A DNA stretch of 64,000 nt, taken from Parelaphostrongylus tenuis. Taxonomy: Eukaryota > Nematoda > Chromadorea > Rhabditida > Metastrongylidae. The stretch spans positions 20,138 to 84,137 of the forward strand of contig JAHQIW010004099.1 of NCBI GenBank assembly GCA_019055375.1. The letters run 5' to 3'. The notes beneath the pieces were generated by a model. That model saw nothing but the letters and a program-made list of their open reading frames with translations. It searched no databases and had not been told where the DNA came from. Position numbers and translations under genes: made by a program. The first letter of the stretch is position 1. Each line of letters opens with the position of its first letter. This document shows, one piece after another, positions 11,468-23,500 of this stretch.

Positions 11468-11569
11468 GTCCAAACATAATTACTTACACATATTTCCTCA
11501 TAATGCTGATATTGACAAACTTATTCGATATCGAAAATTGTTTGAAAAACAACTGAAGCACTGCATATC

Positions 11570-11700
11570 TACCTCAGTACCTCAGATTACAAAAGAAATT
11601 TCCATATTTCCATAACACGGCGTGATAATGAAGACTACAGCTACGCCGCGTCGCTGCAGACATGGCGTACTCTCTGAGCTAATAACAGCCAGATCGTTAT
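11570..11700 (+). repeat. Dispersed repeat shared with 25745-25885
   Basis: Blocks TACCTCAGATTAC, AAAGAAAT, CCATATTTCCAT, GGCGTGATAAT and CAGATCGTT recur in the same order and spacing at 25745-25885, where they precede an S3 tRNA-like head. Confidence 0.5.
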
Positions 11701-12049
11701 CAACCTGTTAACACTTTCCTCTGCCTCAGCATTTTCCTTCACGCGTTATTCGTGTACAGAGGCGAGCGAGTTTTCTTCACACGGCAGCTCCATCTTAATA
11801 CAAGTATAGGTAAGTTGTATACCAAACATTTGTAAGAAAATGAGCAGTTGAACGATATCACAATTGTGAAATTTTAATTACCTCTGGATGAACTTTTGGC
11901 TTCTACATCGTCAGTGAACGGTCAATTAAATTTTTCATTCCTACTTTTATTCTTTGAGATCGGGTTTAACACCATCTTCGAGTCACTTGATAGGAAGTCC
12001 GACCAAGGATCCGCCTCCAAAGGCTAGTTGATTGAGATCAACTTCGTGA

Positions 12050-13640
12050 AGACCTGAAATAGCCCTTGCAAGGAAAGTCGGGAATCCAAGAAAAATAATC
12101 TGCACATCCAGCAATAGACTAGCCTCAGTACCCAGCACATTAGATTCGCTCGTCTATGGTGTCAGGAGGTGAAGACGAGCAGTGAGAGGCTACAAAATCA
12201 CGCAATACACAGGATGTCTCTGGAACCGGATCTGTTGAACCACTCACAACGCAAGAACGCTCTCCACTGACGCCCATCCTCAAGCATTTCTTGAGGCAGC
12301 ACACCGCATAAAATTTCATGTGATGCCGCGCAAGAAATGGAAATTAGGAAGATCGACATACGCCAACTCAACAACGGGAGCTAGTAATTCGAGGAGCAAA
12401 ATTCCCGTCACGAATGTCGGCGGCGTAGGCCTTGTCGATCATCCGTCCATAACCCGTTTCGTCAATTCTCAAGAAATCCTTTTCCTCGCTTGACCATCCT
12501 GCTATTCTAGCTAAATCGTAGCAGAAGCATCAGTATAATGAACTGCTACTCGCCGACCGACTCATTTGATAAACGCGAACTGCATTTTATCATCAGCTGG
12601 AGAAAGTTATCTGCAGTAATAAGTCATGTCAGGAATTCATTGCCGGTGACTTCAATGCCTAGAATAGGGAGAGAGAACGACAGCGAATATATGGTTGGGA
12701 AATTTGGACTACGTGAAAAAATCAGAACTAGAACCTTCTTGCGGAATTCCTGTCTGCAGCACGTATCTTCCACGAAATTTCACATTTTTAGAAGGAAGAA
12801 CACTGCTCCTGGGCATAAGAATCACCTAATAGCACGACACATGCGGAGATCAGCCACATACTCACAAACAGATAATAGTGCCTGTTTGACACATCCGTAG
12901 TCCATCATTCTGTACTGGCTGCAAACACCGCCTTCTTCGCGCGAAGATTCGATTCAGTCGTACACTGTGGACTGGACAAGAAGTCATGTCTACGATGGGG
13001 AGGAAAATTATCAAGCTTTTTGCTGCGAAGACATTCTAAACGAAATCCTATCAATTCATGACTGGCAGATAAAGGAAAATCCGACCGAAGATTGCAAGCT
13101 GCTTGTTAAAGGACTCAAAAGTTGTGCTGGCTCCTCTTCAATTATTCCAGTAAGGAGTTCAGAACTCACTTCATTGGCCCTAAGGAGTTGCTCGAAAAGA
13201 GAAGAAAGTTGAGGCTTGATCCCAACGCAACACACATAGCTTGAGTGATAATCAGTTGTAGCTGCAGAGCAGCTCTCCAGGAGGATCTTCTCTTTCGCAG
13301 GCAGAAAAATTGTTGGAAGCAGTATAAAAATGATCTAATTTAAAGAAATATCGTCGGAACTTGTGCAAAGGGTGTTCCTCTCGCAGCCCTGATAAATGAC
13401 GATGGGAATGCTAGAACGTCCTGTATGACATGAAATTGATAACGGAAAAATTTTGCACCAACCTTTTTCGTTCAACAGTCCCCATTCCGGGAACGGAAAT
13501 CCTTACTGGAGAAAAAACCACTCAGAATCTTACCTTCCGTAGTGCGTGTTGTGATAGAAGGCATGAAGAATGGCACAACTCCAGGGCTTCATGACATCAC
13601 CGCCGACTTTTCTATTAGGCTGGAAAGAAAATTTCCATCG
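12050..13640 (+). mobile_element. RTE-clade LINE fragment: endonuclease and linker, decayed
   Basis: In three shifting frames the translation follows the RTE ORF. First ARKVGNPRKIICT near 12070, then an endonuclease stretch around 12640 (EFIAGDFNA, the family's GDFNA block), then EISHILTNR near 12850. Then LLEKRRKLRLDPNATHI near 13200, VPLAALINDDGN near 13380, and ILPSVVRVVIEGMKNGTTPG near 13540, which is the start of the reverse transcriptase domain. It ends before the catalytic RT motifs. Many stops and frameshifts; not functional. Confidence 0.82.
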
Positions 13641-14135
13641 TTTGGATAGATATGTCGGTTCTTCGCGTGAATCGCATGTGATTTTCACATCATTTGAAAG
13701 ATCTACGTCTTCCGCGTCTAGTGATATATACTTTGTCCATATCCGCTGCAGAATGAAATGTTTAAGGGAACGAAAAACGTTTGTTGAAGCTTCACGAGTA
13801 TAAATTTGATTCAAATCTTGCCAAAAACACACTCAACACAGCCACACAGCCAAATAACCCAAGGCAAAGTCTGAAGAATTGGACGGAGTTGAGACTTTAC
13901 TGCATCCACTTTATAGTCATTAATTATAGGTACGGAGTGGTCCAGCCGCTTCGCCGATCCATTTCTCCCGTTACGACCCCTAAAAGAGGCTACGTAAGCC
14001 GAAGCTGAAATCATGCAATCATTTTATCATAGCTTTCGGTCAGAGTGCTTTCTTAAGACCACCCTCAAATTCAAATATGCCGTACAATCATTTTTTGAGC
14101 CACGCACATGGTCTGTCATAGGGCAAACTTATAGA

Positions 14136-14179
14136 GCCCAATACACGTGTTTCGACTTTGACAGTCTCATCAGTCGGGC
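14136..14179 (-). ncRNA. Type I hammerhead ribozyme, family Y, complete core
   Basis: Minus strand: GCCCGA, CTGATGA (14173-14167), stem II GACT/AGTC with loop GTCAA, GAAAC, ACGT, GTA, TTGGGC. Stem I pairs over six positions with one G-U. All invariant core bases are present. The stem III segment ACACGTGT is palindromic. Predicted cut between 14142 and 14141. Confidence 0.85.
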
Positions 14180-14376
14180 GGTACGCTTCGCCTTTTGGCA
14201 ACCTCTAGTGTGCTCCACTGTCCTATACTAAGAGTAGGCGACGAGCAACCGAGCGTAGAACACTGCCCAATCAGTGATAATTTCACTTAATGGACCGTTG
14301 TGAATTGTTCGCCGTCCCTACTCTTAAGATATGGGACTGGAGCACCCCGAGAGGTTGGTGAAAGACGAACGGTACA

Positions 14377-14420
14377 GACCGACTGATGAGACTGTCAAGG
14401 TCGAGACACGTGTATCGAGC
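14377..14420 (+). ncRNA. Hammerhead, family Y, one core change
   Basis: Plus strand: GACCGA, CTGATGA, GACTGTCAAGGTC, GAGAC, ACGT, GTA, TCGAGC. The GAA element reads GAG, so cleavage is expected to be lost or very weak. It is the inverted partner of 14136-14179. Confidence 0.7.
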
Positions 14421-15054
14421 TCTACAGATTTGCCCCATAACAGACCACATGCGTGGCTCAAAAATGAATACCTGGCATCATACAATCATTGCCTTTCCTC
14501 TTAGGGAACATCGTGTACTTCTGCATCGTGCTTATACGTTATGCAAGAGGTTAAAAACTAGCTGCCACCTCAGAGTGTTCAGAGGGCAATTCAGATATTT
14601 TGACGAATTCTCTTATGTTTGCTCTCTTTTGAACAGCGTTTTGGAGCCATTATCTAGCTAAAAATAAAATGTAGGTTAAATGTGACCTTCATTTTGTTAG
14701 AGTGACAGTTTGGAAACATAGTCCCTCCTCTAAACCTATCCTGCAAAGGTGTCAAGGTATCATAGATGGAAGAATTGGCCATTTTCCGCACTCAGTTTTG
14801 GGACGCCTCCTTATACGTCTCTTCCGTGCACACATCGAAAGCTGTCTGAGACATTTTTCCATTACAAACACGCGCCTTCTAATAAGGGGAGAGAGAGCAA
14901 AAAACCGCTCGGTTCTCATTAAATAGCTTTCAATATCATATTGTGTTGTTTGCGCACTTGAATATGCGAACTTGAACATTAAAAAATGAAAGCCAATTCG
15001 CTTACGTTTCTTCCGGCTAATCTTATTCTGTCATGAATTTCCGTATGAGAGCAT

Positions 15055-15345
15055 GTGGCGCAAATGAGCTGCGTCACACGCGAGGTCAATGGATCCATCT
15101 CGCGCTCATAACTCACCAAGCCATTTATCCCTCCGGGGTTGATAAATTTGTACCATACGTCTGAGACTTATTTGGGAGGATAAGCAGCACTGACTCGGTA
15201 CAACGGAAGGCCACCGCGAGTCATTGTCAAGGTCAGATGTGCATTCAATCACCTCGAGCAAAGTTATGAATTTTTAAGACGAATGCATGGCGCATCCCTC
15301 AGGGATTGATCAATGTCGAGAGCTCTATCCTTTCCTTTATCCTTT
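15055..15345 (+). mobile_element. SINE family S1
   Basis: Full-length by comparison with 30480-30785. The head is GTGGCGCAAATGAGCTGCG; the B-box has mutated to GATCCATCTC. The body and the CCCTCAGGGATTGATCAATG end are well kept, with TTTATCC repeated at the 3' end. Confidence 0.75.
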
Positions 15346-15659
15346 ATGACTTTCCGTACGCAGCTTAAAACATCTCCTTTTGCGTGAAGCAGATGATAAA
15401 ACAATCATTGAAACCTACTTTAGTGGTTTGACCTGAAATCTATTACTGGTGCTTTCACTTTGAAAAGCAAAGCAACAACAAGACCTGCAAGCATTTACTG
15501 CCTCATTGCCACCCTCTCACTCAAATGAAATACTTTTCGGCTTTCAATAGATCCTTTCATTATTATTTGAGCCAACATGTCATCCAAACACTCGAAATAA
15601 AGTATGATATGATTAAAAAAAAACTAACCAAAGAGAAATCGAGTGTACGACACCTTGTG

Positions 15660-15850
15660 TTAGGTGAGATTTTCACTTGACATAGAGTGTAAAACGCTCA
15701 TCTTCGATACCTCTCTGTAAGGAGAGCAGGCTGCCGAGAGAACTGACTAATAAATAGATCGAAAGACGCTAGGTTCTGCCGGACTGACGAGTCCGTATGG
15801 GCGAAACACGCGACATTTTCATTGCTCCTCGACGTTGTATGAGGAGTTCG
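15660..15850 (+). mobile_element. Family Y element, degenerate, with hammerhead-like core
   Basis: Starts with the Y block TTTCACTTGACATAGAGTG. Then comes CTGACGA (15784-15790), stem II GTCC/GGGC, GAAAC, ACGC, GAC. The core is good, but U16.1 is lost (GAC) and the flanks do not form stem I. Confidence 0.5.
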
Positions 15851-15859
15851 AGTTGCGCA

Positions 15860-18300
15860 TTCAAAATCTGTGTTTAGTTTCTGGAAAGCCTTCCCACGTG
15901 GTGTAGCAGTAAATACATGGACGAAAGCGGCATGAGACTTGTATTCGCATAAAACAATACCTGACCGCTAAGTTAAATCACCATAAGTTAATTCAGATAC
16001 ACTACTAAGCTCGTATGAGACGCAGACACATGAAGGCGGATTTTCCGAGAATAAATTCAATCATGCATCCCATTCTTTTGACGTTTTCTGCAAATTATGC
16101 ATAACACATATACATAGTACTGAGCAAATATAGTGTGCGAAAAAGATTGATAAATTTTTATTGTGTTGATTCTAGCTCTATTGAATCCTTTGTTTTATTA
16201 TGGTCCAGAATGTATTTTTCTATTTATCTATTTCCAGTTATGCCTAAGTTTATGGAACCTGGAAATTAACGTATCGCAAAAGTTGAGTTACACAAGGCGG
16301 GAATGAAAACGGCCAACACTGTCAAAATAATAAATTGAAATTCATTCTTTGCCGCCTCTTGCGGTGTTATGGTCTTACAATATACCCAATAATGTGGAGT
16401 GCAGTGCAAAAACGTATTTCTATCAAAATTGTTATGAGTAAAGTAATTAAAAAACGTATTCAAAACGTAAAGCGGGGATTCGCCCCTCCCTTATCCCTTT
16501 AGATTTCACTCTTTCCGCAAGCGTATGCTGCCGTTGCACCACCGACGCGTCGGCTGCTTAGATTTGAGCAATTAGCGTTCTTTACTTAGCGAAAAAGACA
16601 AGTCGAAGTTTAAAAAAAGCAGTAGAGCAGCTACTTTTTCTACATTTCCAATGCAAAAATCTAGGAAACTCTCCGAAACGGATAACAAATTCATAAAATA
16701 ACGAAAATGTGCAGGATAACGCGCGATACGTGTGAAACACAAAATCAGTTTCTCCGCCACAACGTTGTAAAAACTTCTTCATATAGCAAGTATATTTTCA
16801 ATCTTTGCGAGATTTGTGGTAATTAGTGGCTCAAAATATGATAGGGGAAGAGCTTCGTCCAGCAAAATATAGGGGCGATAATACTAACATCTCGCAACAC
16901 GTGGAAAACATAATTTTATATTGAAAGTCACAGGACTGTAAAAAGGCTTTACCAAAATACACTTAAATTTGCAGACTCTCCAAAATTGATGCTATTCAAT
17001 GGCTTATGGAAGTTTGCGAAAAGAAAACTTCGTCCAGCGAAACTTGAGCGTGATAATATTGAAAGCGCGCAGCTCGTTTGAAACATAATTTCACTATTAA
17101 TGCTACAGCGCTGAAAAAACTCATTCACGAGAAGAAGTAAAAGAAGTGCTTTTTTGAGTTTTACAGGATTAAATTTTTCGATTGTTTGTTATCAGTTTTA
17201 TGAAAGGTTCTTGTATAGCAAAAACTTTCCTGCAAAAAGCCTTCTGAATAAGTGAAATAACCTGTCCTACCATGTTGTCGAAAAAAGGAAAAAGTGCACA
17301 ATAAGCCTTCGTCTGAGCTGTGTGTTCTTTCACGTAATATAAACAGTGGAAGACTCATAGAAAATGGTCTGTGTATGGGAAGTAATTTTCTAATGCAATT
17401 TAAATTACGATTACCGGTTTTGTGGCAAAGTTTTCACTCTCTAGGCTTTTCAGACCATATTATGTAATTCTTCGCTTTGTATGAACGATTATTTAAGGGG
17501 GTACGAAACAGCTTGTGACTTAGAGCGTTTGACGATTTTTTTGTCACTGATGCCAAATTTTTTAGACCATCTCTTTTTGACGAATACTTTATACCTGTTC
17601 TATTTGATTCAAAGTGAATGGACGGATAAACAAGACTTTATTCTAAGTAAACTTATCGTACGGAAGAGCAGTTTTCCTCCAAACCTTCCTCAGGAAGCTA
17701 AAGATTCGTGGTCGCACGAAAAGGCTAACTGCCGCGGCAAGTCCAGCTATACCTCCTTCTCTTCTTTTTATGAGCATAGAGGAAACTGTGTTCCTTACAT
17801 GAGCTCTTTTTGTGTGCATGATAAGTGAGTAGAAATGCATTCAAATGTACTCGTGTTGCTAGGCTTTCGATACATCTTGATAATGTAGATGATTTTGTCA
17901 GATTGATAAGAGCGTTGAATAACACTGGCCAGTTTTTTCTCTAGCTTCTGTCTGGTAAAATTTTTTACCCTGAACTTCATAAGCATTTTCATAACATTTT
18001 TATTCAGCTCATGGTTACTACTTATTTTTTTTGACGCACTTGACCAGCTCATGAAAGAGGTCAAATTCTTATGATGCGCTGGTATAGATGGCCTTTGCGT
18101 ATGAAGTCATTGAGTTGGAAGAGAAAGGTTTACACGATCGTGGCATAACCGTAGGCTGTACTTCTTTTCTTGCATTTTTTCCCATTTTTCTAAACCTACT
18201 TAGATAAGGCTGGACGTAAATAAATCTCATCACAGTACCTGTGAGATTTCGTCTCCCGAACTTTGCAGCTTTCTCTTCATTGGCGAAAAGTGAAATGATC
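15860..18300. other. AT-rich, no supported gene; short dispersed repeat
   Basis: Around 16840-17120 a phrase (CTTCGTCCAGC, TTTCAC..., TGCTACAGCGCT) recurs, also loosely at 59760-59870. Minus-strand open stretches at 17640-18064 lack convincing splice sites or family motifs. Confidence 0.35.
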
Positions 18301-18309
18301 GCAAAGGGG

Positions 18310-18820
18310 TGACGATATAAATTTTTTTCATAATTTTAGAATAACAACGGCATTGATTATGTAGAACTTTCGGTTTACTATCACGAGGTTTGAGTCCTTA
18401 TGGCACTCTTTGTTGGGGAACTCCTACGTTCCCAATCAAGAGTAGAGCTCTTGGGTTTGCGAGTCGCTACCGATGCTTTGCTCCTTGATAAACCCAGGCA
18501 ACTTGTTACCTTGTTTCCATCCTAATTCGTTAGCCCCAGTGTGAGGATCATGAGACGTGCTCCTGAGCACACCCATCGCTCTAAAGTCTGCCTTGATGAT
18601 CTTTGGAATATGAAGTCTCTTCTGCAAAACTCTCTCAAATTTGTATAGAATGAGTACCTCTTTCTTATGGCTTCCTATAGGAGCGTAAATGACGAAGACG
18701 GTCAAAACCGGTACTGATTCACATCGTTTCAAACGTAAGCGTCCGATTTAGCTATTCGAATATTCGATTTATATGACCACACTCATATTGACAAAAACGC
18801 CAACGCCGTCGTCTCCTTCA
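18310..18820 (-). mobile_element. RTE-clade LINE fragment (second subfamily), endonuclease part
   Basis: On the minus strand GVGVFVNMSVV leads to IGRLRLKRCES, then TVFVIYAPIGSH and IIKADFRA in place of GDFNA, then LVIVNRKFYI in place of the usual HIIVNRRFCL. This is the endonuclease region of the RTE subfamily also present at 62650-63350. The key Asp-Asn pair of GDFNA has changed. Truncated at both ends. A run of 15 C (18821-18835) abuts its 5' end. Confidence 0.75.
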
Positions 18821-18839
18821 CCCCCCCCCCCCCCCACCT

Positions 18840-20360
18840 CTCTTTTCTACTAATACAAATTATTTTAAAAAAGTTCTTCTTCGGTGTTGTAGATAACGCG
18901 AAATGGGTGGCGTATACTGGTAGTTTTGAGATAGTTTGTTAATTAATTGTTTTTTTTTGTTAAGAGCTCAACCCTGCATGTAATGAATTTTATGGTAGAA
19001 GAACACTAATAAGGTTATCTAGCTTTATTTGAATAGGTCACAGAAGAATATCGGAAGAGACGATGTTGAGTCTGGTAAAGCAGCTTGAACACTGACTGTG
19101 CCTGCCAGTCGGGCTTACAAGCTGACTAACATTGGTGTTTTTGTTACTTTCTTTCTTACAGATGCCATCGGCTACAGTAAGACTGTTCTAAAAATGGTTC
19201 ATGTCTATAGCTGATGAAAAGTTAAACACAGATGAACATGTTTGAAACTGAAGCAAAGTGAAGACCACAGTTGCGAGCGCGATCAGCTGCACATATGTTA
19301 CCATGTGCTTACAGTCTGTAGAACTACAGAAAGCGTGTTCTCGCTTCAACTAGATCGACGTCAATACACCTCCTTCTCTAGTCCTCTATAAAAGATTTGT
19401 ATGTGCTTGTATCACAGGTACAGATAGCCAAGTTGATCCGATGCGATATATGCAACCTTGAGTGGCTCTGAGATTCTAGAAGTCTCTCCGTATTCGTCCT
19501 CCCTAACGCTACAATATCGAGGGCTCTTTCGGGGTCAGGAGAACGACAATCGTTTCCTTAATTATATCGAATTTTGTACCCAATGTGTGTCTTGCTGAAC
19601 TCACATTGTGGATGCCTGAGTTTGCGGGAAGCTTTCCAGATTCATCACAGGAAACTACTTAATAGAGGTGACTCCCAACTGTCCCGTATGTAATAGTGAT
19701 TGATTGCAGATTTTCCAATCAGTTCGATTTCTAGAACAAATTATATCTGCTAAATGAGCTCAGCAGAAGTAGGATGCACACCTCTTAAATCCTTCTGCGC
19801 CTCGGAAAAGCACACGGCCACTTTTGGTTGCAATTAATTACCCTATCCGCCTCTTGGAGGCGCGCTATGTGCCATGCAGCTAACTGGATAAAACTCATCT
19901 ATGAGGGAGATGAGTGAAATCTGTATAGTATTATCAATTATACAATGACCGCCACGCGAATGTGTTTTTTTAGACCTAACAGTCCTCCAATTTACACGCT
20001 GCTGTCATTTAAAATTTGTTGGAAGCTGCACATCTCTAGAGATTTTTCAAGGTTGTCGCTTTCACCACTATTTTTACTTTCGCATTCAAAAACAGGCGTT
20101 CATTCGAATATGTGAAAAAATATGTGCCGATGCTCTTAAAAACTCAAAACATCTTCTTATCACAAGCTAGGCGGGTATTCCAGTCAGGGACAGACCTTGT
20201 GTGTATGGCAAGGGAAGTACACCCACTGTTCGTCTTCACACGTTCCATATTCTGTTGTGCAGTTAAACTACATTCGATGTTTCAGCAGACTGGCAAAAAT
20301 GTTTTTTCTGGAACATCATGCTGTTTATGAATTCTGCATTTGAACAATCAAAGATTTCAC
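18840..20360. other. No recognisable feature downstream of the receptor gene
   Basis: AT-rich unique-looking sequence between the RTE fragment and the stop codon of the Srab-like gene; no canonical AATAAA was found just past the stop. Confidence 0.35.
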
Positions 20361-20362
20361 AG

Positions 20363-20536
20363 TTAATCAATGAGTTTCCAAGCTTTGCCAATGGCCTCCT
20401 CGTAGTTTCGAACGCCGGCAACACCATGACTTTCCATCGTCACTATTGATTGAATATAACTAACTCTACGTAATCGATAACGCTTCAGTAGATGTATTGA
20501 ATAGATCGGTAAGACAATCATGAAAACTGGATTCAC
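20363..20536 (-). CDS. Srab-like gene exon 9 (TM7 and C-terminus)
   Basis: After TTTATTCCAG|: VNPVFMIVLPIYSIHLLKRY, then the conserved tail with VAGVRNYEEAIGKAW and stop TAA (20365-20363). The 62-bp intron 8 is free of repeats. Confidence 0.88.
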   Translation of the reverse strand: MNPVFMIVLPIYSIHLLKRYRLRRVSYIQSIVTMESHGVAGVRNYEEAIGKAWKLID

Positions 20537-23500
20537 CTGGAATAAATTGTGTTTGGCAATAAAAAACAACAAGATTTTTTATGAACATTGAAACGCACGT
20601 AAGATAGCTGACGAAGGGAAATGTACAGTTTTCTATTGGTAAGAGCGAGTTCTTGAAGAAATGTTCTCGCAAAAGTACCTGCTACTGTGTAGAAAATGAA
20701 GAACACTCTGAAAAGATTTCAATGATGATCTCAGCATTCATTTGAGCACTCATTTGAGGGCAAAGGTAATACTTTGGAAATGATGGGTTGAGAACAGAAA
20801 AATCTACATCCAGTTCCACTCAAGCCAACAATGTATTTCATTTTTGTGAGTTGCCACCACTCTTTATTGAGTATATAAAAAGGAAGTCATCGAAACGTCA
20901 GCCATTGTAATGTTATGACTATTGTAATCAATGAATGCTATCATTATCAACGTCAAATCTGCTTATAAAGGAGAAGTACTGAGACTAAATTAATAGGTTG
21001 GAAAGAAAGCTCTGGAGCACTTGTGAAAATTGAAATATGCATGAATTTCAGAAAAAAAAAACATTGGCAACTATTTTCCAAAATGAAAGCTATCGTCTTC
21101 TACGACTTTCTGCCATCGGTCCGTCAAGTTTCGAATCTGATCGAAGTAACATTCCTGCGACTTGACGACGGTCCATCTTCCAAAGCAGCAATCAAATCTT
21201 CGTCGTTCAGATTTGTTGGACTTCCTGAGCGAGGCTTGTCTTCGAGGTCAAGATCACCGATATTGAAGCGTTGGAAAAAAGTGTCCAGCAGCAAATTTGC
21301 TTGTTGTGTATCTCCAACTTCTTTAATTTCATCGACTGCAGCTCGCTATGAAAAACCTTTCCTTCAAAAATGCAATAAAACACGAACTTCGATGGCATCA
21401 TTGGACATGGCGGAGGTTTATAACAAGGTGAAAATTAAGACGAATGATGTCTAGGCCTTCAGTGGGAGAATTCCACCTAAGAAATTTTGCTAGTCCCATA
21501 ATATGTATGGAAATTATCTCATGCTTATTAAAGTGCCCCAGAATTTTCTTTCCAACCCTAGGCACTGGAACTAAGATCGTGAAGACGTGAAGACACCATA
21601 CTAATTTAGATTAGGATTCAAGCAAGATCAAATTACACAACCAGTAATAGGCCAGTCTTAGTACCCCACACATTGAAAGCTTCGTCAATTAAGCCAGGCG
21701 GTGGGATGATCGGTGAGAAGTCACGAAATCACGGATGAGCAGGACGCCATTGGAACTGGAGCTGGTGAACTCGCAAACGATATACACACATCTTGAAGCG
21801 TTAAATTGCATGAAATTCCATGTATTACAATTCCACATTGTTGAACAAAAATCGGTAAAGAGGCAGGTCGACATACGTGAGCTAAGCAGCGGGACGTCTG
21901 TCACCCGACATCCTTGACAAAATGTTTATGCGTAGGCTTTGCCGTTCACCCATACTTTACCTATCTCGTCGACTCATACAAGATCCTTTACCCTCGCATA
22001 TTCATCCTTCGTCTCCAATCAGTGTGGCATAAGGAGATCGCTTTCATTAAATGCCACTCACCGATCGATGAAGCTGACTAATACAAATTGGATAGAATTT
22101 ATTACTAATGAGAGGAAAATCCGCATTGGCAAGTCGCATTACAAATATTTTGTCGTACACAACAATACCAGAATAGGGAAGGCCAGTCGGAGAAGATAGA
22201 GGACTGGAAAGTCTGGACTGTGGAAGAATTGAGAATGGAAACCGTCTTGTAGGACTTTTGTCTGCAGCACGTCTCTTTCACGGAAACTCATTTTCTACAA
22301 GGAAATCGCTGTTGATTAAATGAGTTACCTAGGAGCACGACACATGCGGAAATCGGCTACATTTACAAACAGAAGATGGCGCTAAGTTGATACATCTGTA
22401 GTACCGTCATTACTCACGCAGCTGGAACAAAATTCACGTCATAAACCAAGAAGAAAAGCAAAGCCATTTATGACAAAAGCAATCCAGAAGAAATCTAGTT
22501 CTAATGTGATTGGCAGATCAAGAAAGATCCAAGCGAAACTACCATCTGTTTGTCAAGGGACTTGAGAAGTGTGCTAAGTTTGCTTCAATTACTCAAACAA
22601 CATATTGGAAACTCATCTTCACCAGCTTTATGGAGTTGCTTGAAAAAAGAAGAGTTGAGCAACGGTTTCGATGCAATATATCAATAATAATTCAATAGTC
22701 TGAGTAATATTAAATGCTAGTTGCAGACGAACTTTGCAGAAGGATTCAAATAAGTACATGCAGAGGAAAGTGTTATAAGAAGCGCAAAAAGATCTAATCT
22801 GGAGAGGAGCCGTTGGAAGCCATGTGAATAAAGTGTCACTTAGCCTTGTCAAACGACAGTGGGATTACGAGACTTTGCGCATGATATGGAGTTGATAACG
22901 AAAAAAAATCGCAGCCTTTTCCGTTCGACCATCTCCGTCTTGAACACCGAAATTCCATTGGACAATGGAGAGGAAAAATATACCGGGCTATGCACAAATC
23001 GAATGAAGATCCAACTGATAAAAATCGACTTTGCAATGAGAAGAGATCGAAAAGGATGGTTCTGTGGCCGCAGAAGCCAAATCGTACGTCAACATTGGGC
23101 GTTCATTGATCATGGAAAACAACATGAAGAAGGAATCAAACAGAAGAACGAGAGCAATATGGGCCGCATGTGTCTCTCAAACAGGTCACTAACCAAATAA
23201 CAGACTCCATGTTGCATGATCACCTTTTTGATTCAACAGTCCTCCTAGCGTTCTGTTATGCAACAGAGACGTAGGCTGACACTTCGATCACGTTAAGGAT
23301 ACTATGAACAGCACAGAGCGCTTGAATGATGTCAGCTACAAAAAGTCGGCAATCACGTCTAGCCGGCTTGCGCAAGTTCTTTGTGACACAAAAGATTATC
23401 CCTGAAAGCGAAGCAAAGACGGGCCAGCTATGTGAACAGACCACCACTGATGAACGAAAAGAAGTGTAGAGTGGACTTCACGGAAGTACACCGCCTCCGA

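Larger units (their letters stand above)
14040..14480. mobile_element. Family Y hammerhead element, palindromic (two inverted arms)
   Basis: The left arm (14040-14235) and right arm (about 14310-14480) are inverted copies, each with a hammerhead reading outward. Shared blocks include GAGCCACGC...CATG / CATGCGTGGCTC and CTTTTGGCAACCTCTAG / GAGAGGTTGGTGAAAG. The spacer of about 75 bp has little similarity. No coding capacity. Other members: 15660-15850, 27439-27600, 46133-46680, 61500-62016. Confidence 0.78.

Noticed and set aside
15778..15814. Hammerhead-like core CTGACGA...GAAAC as an active ribozyme
   Set aside because: The cleavage uridine is gone (GAC) and the flanks do not form stem I; kept only as a decayed family Y member.
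17640..18064. Minus-strand open frames as exons
   Set aside because: No convincing acceptor-donor pair and no family match; composition is low-complexity.
20870..20915. CGAAACGTCAGCC resembling the Penelope 3' hammerhead
   Set aside because: No CUGANGA-like core or stem II hairpin precedes it.
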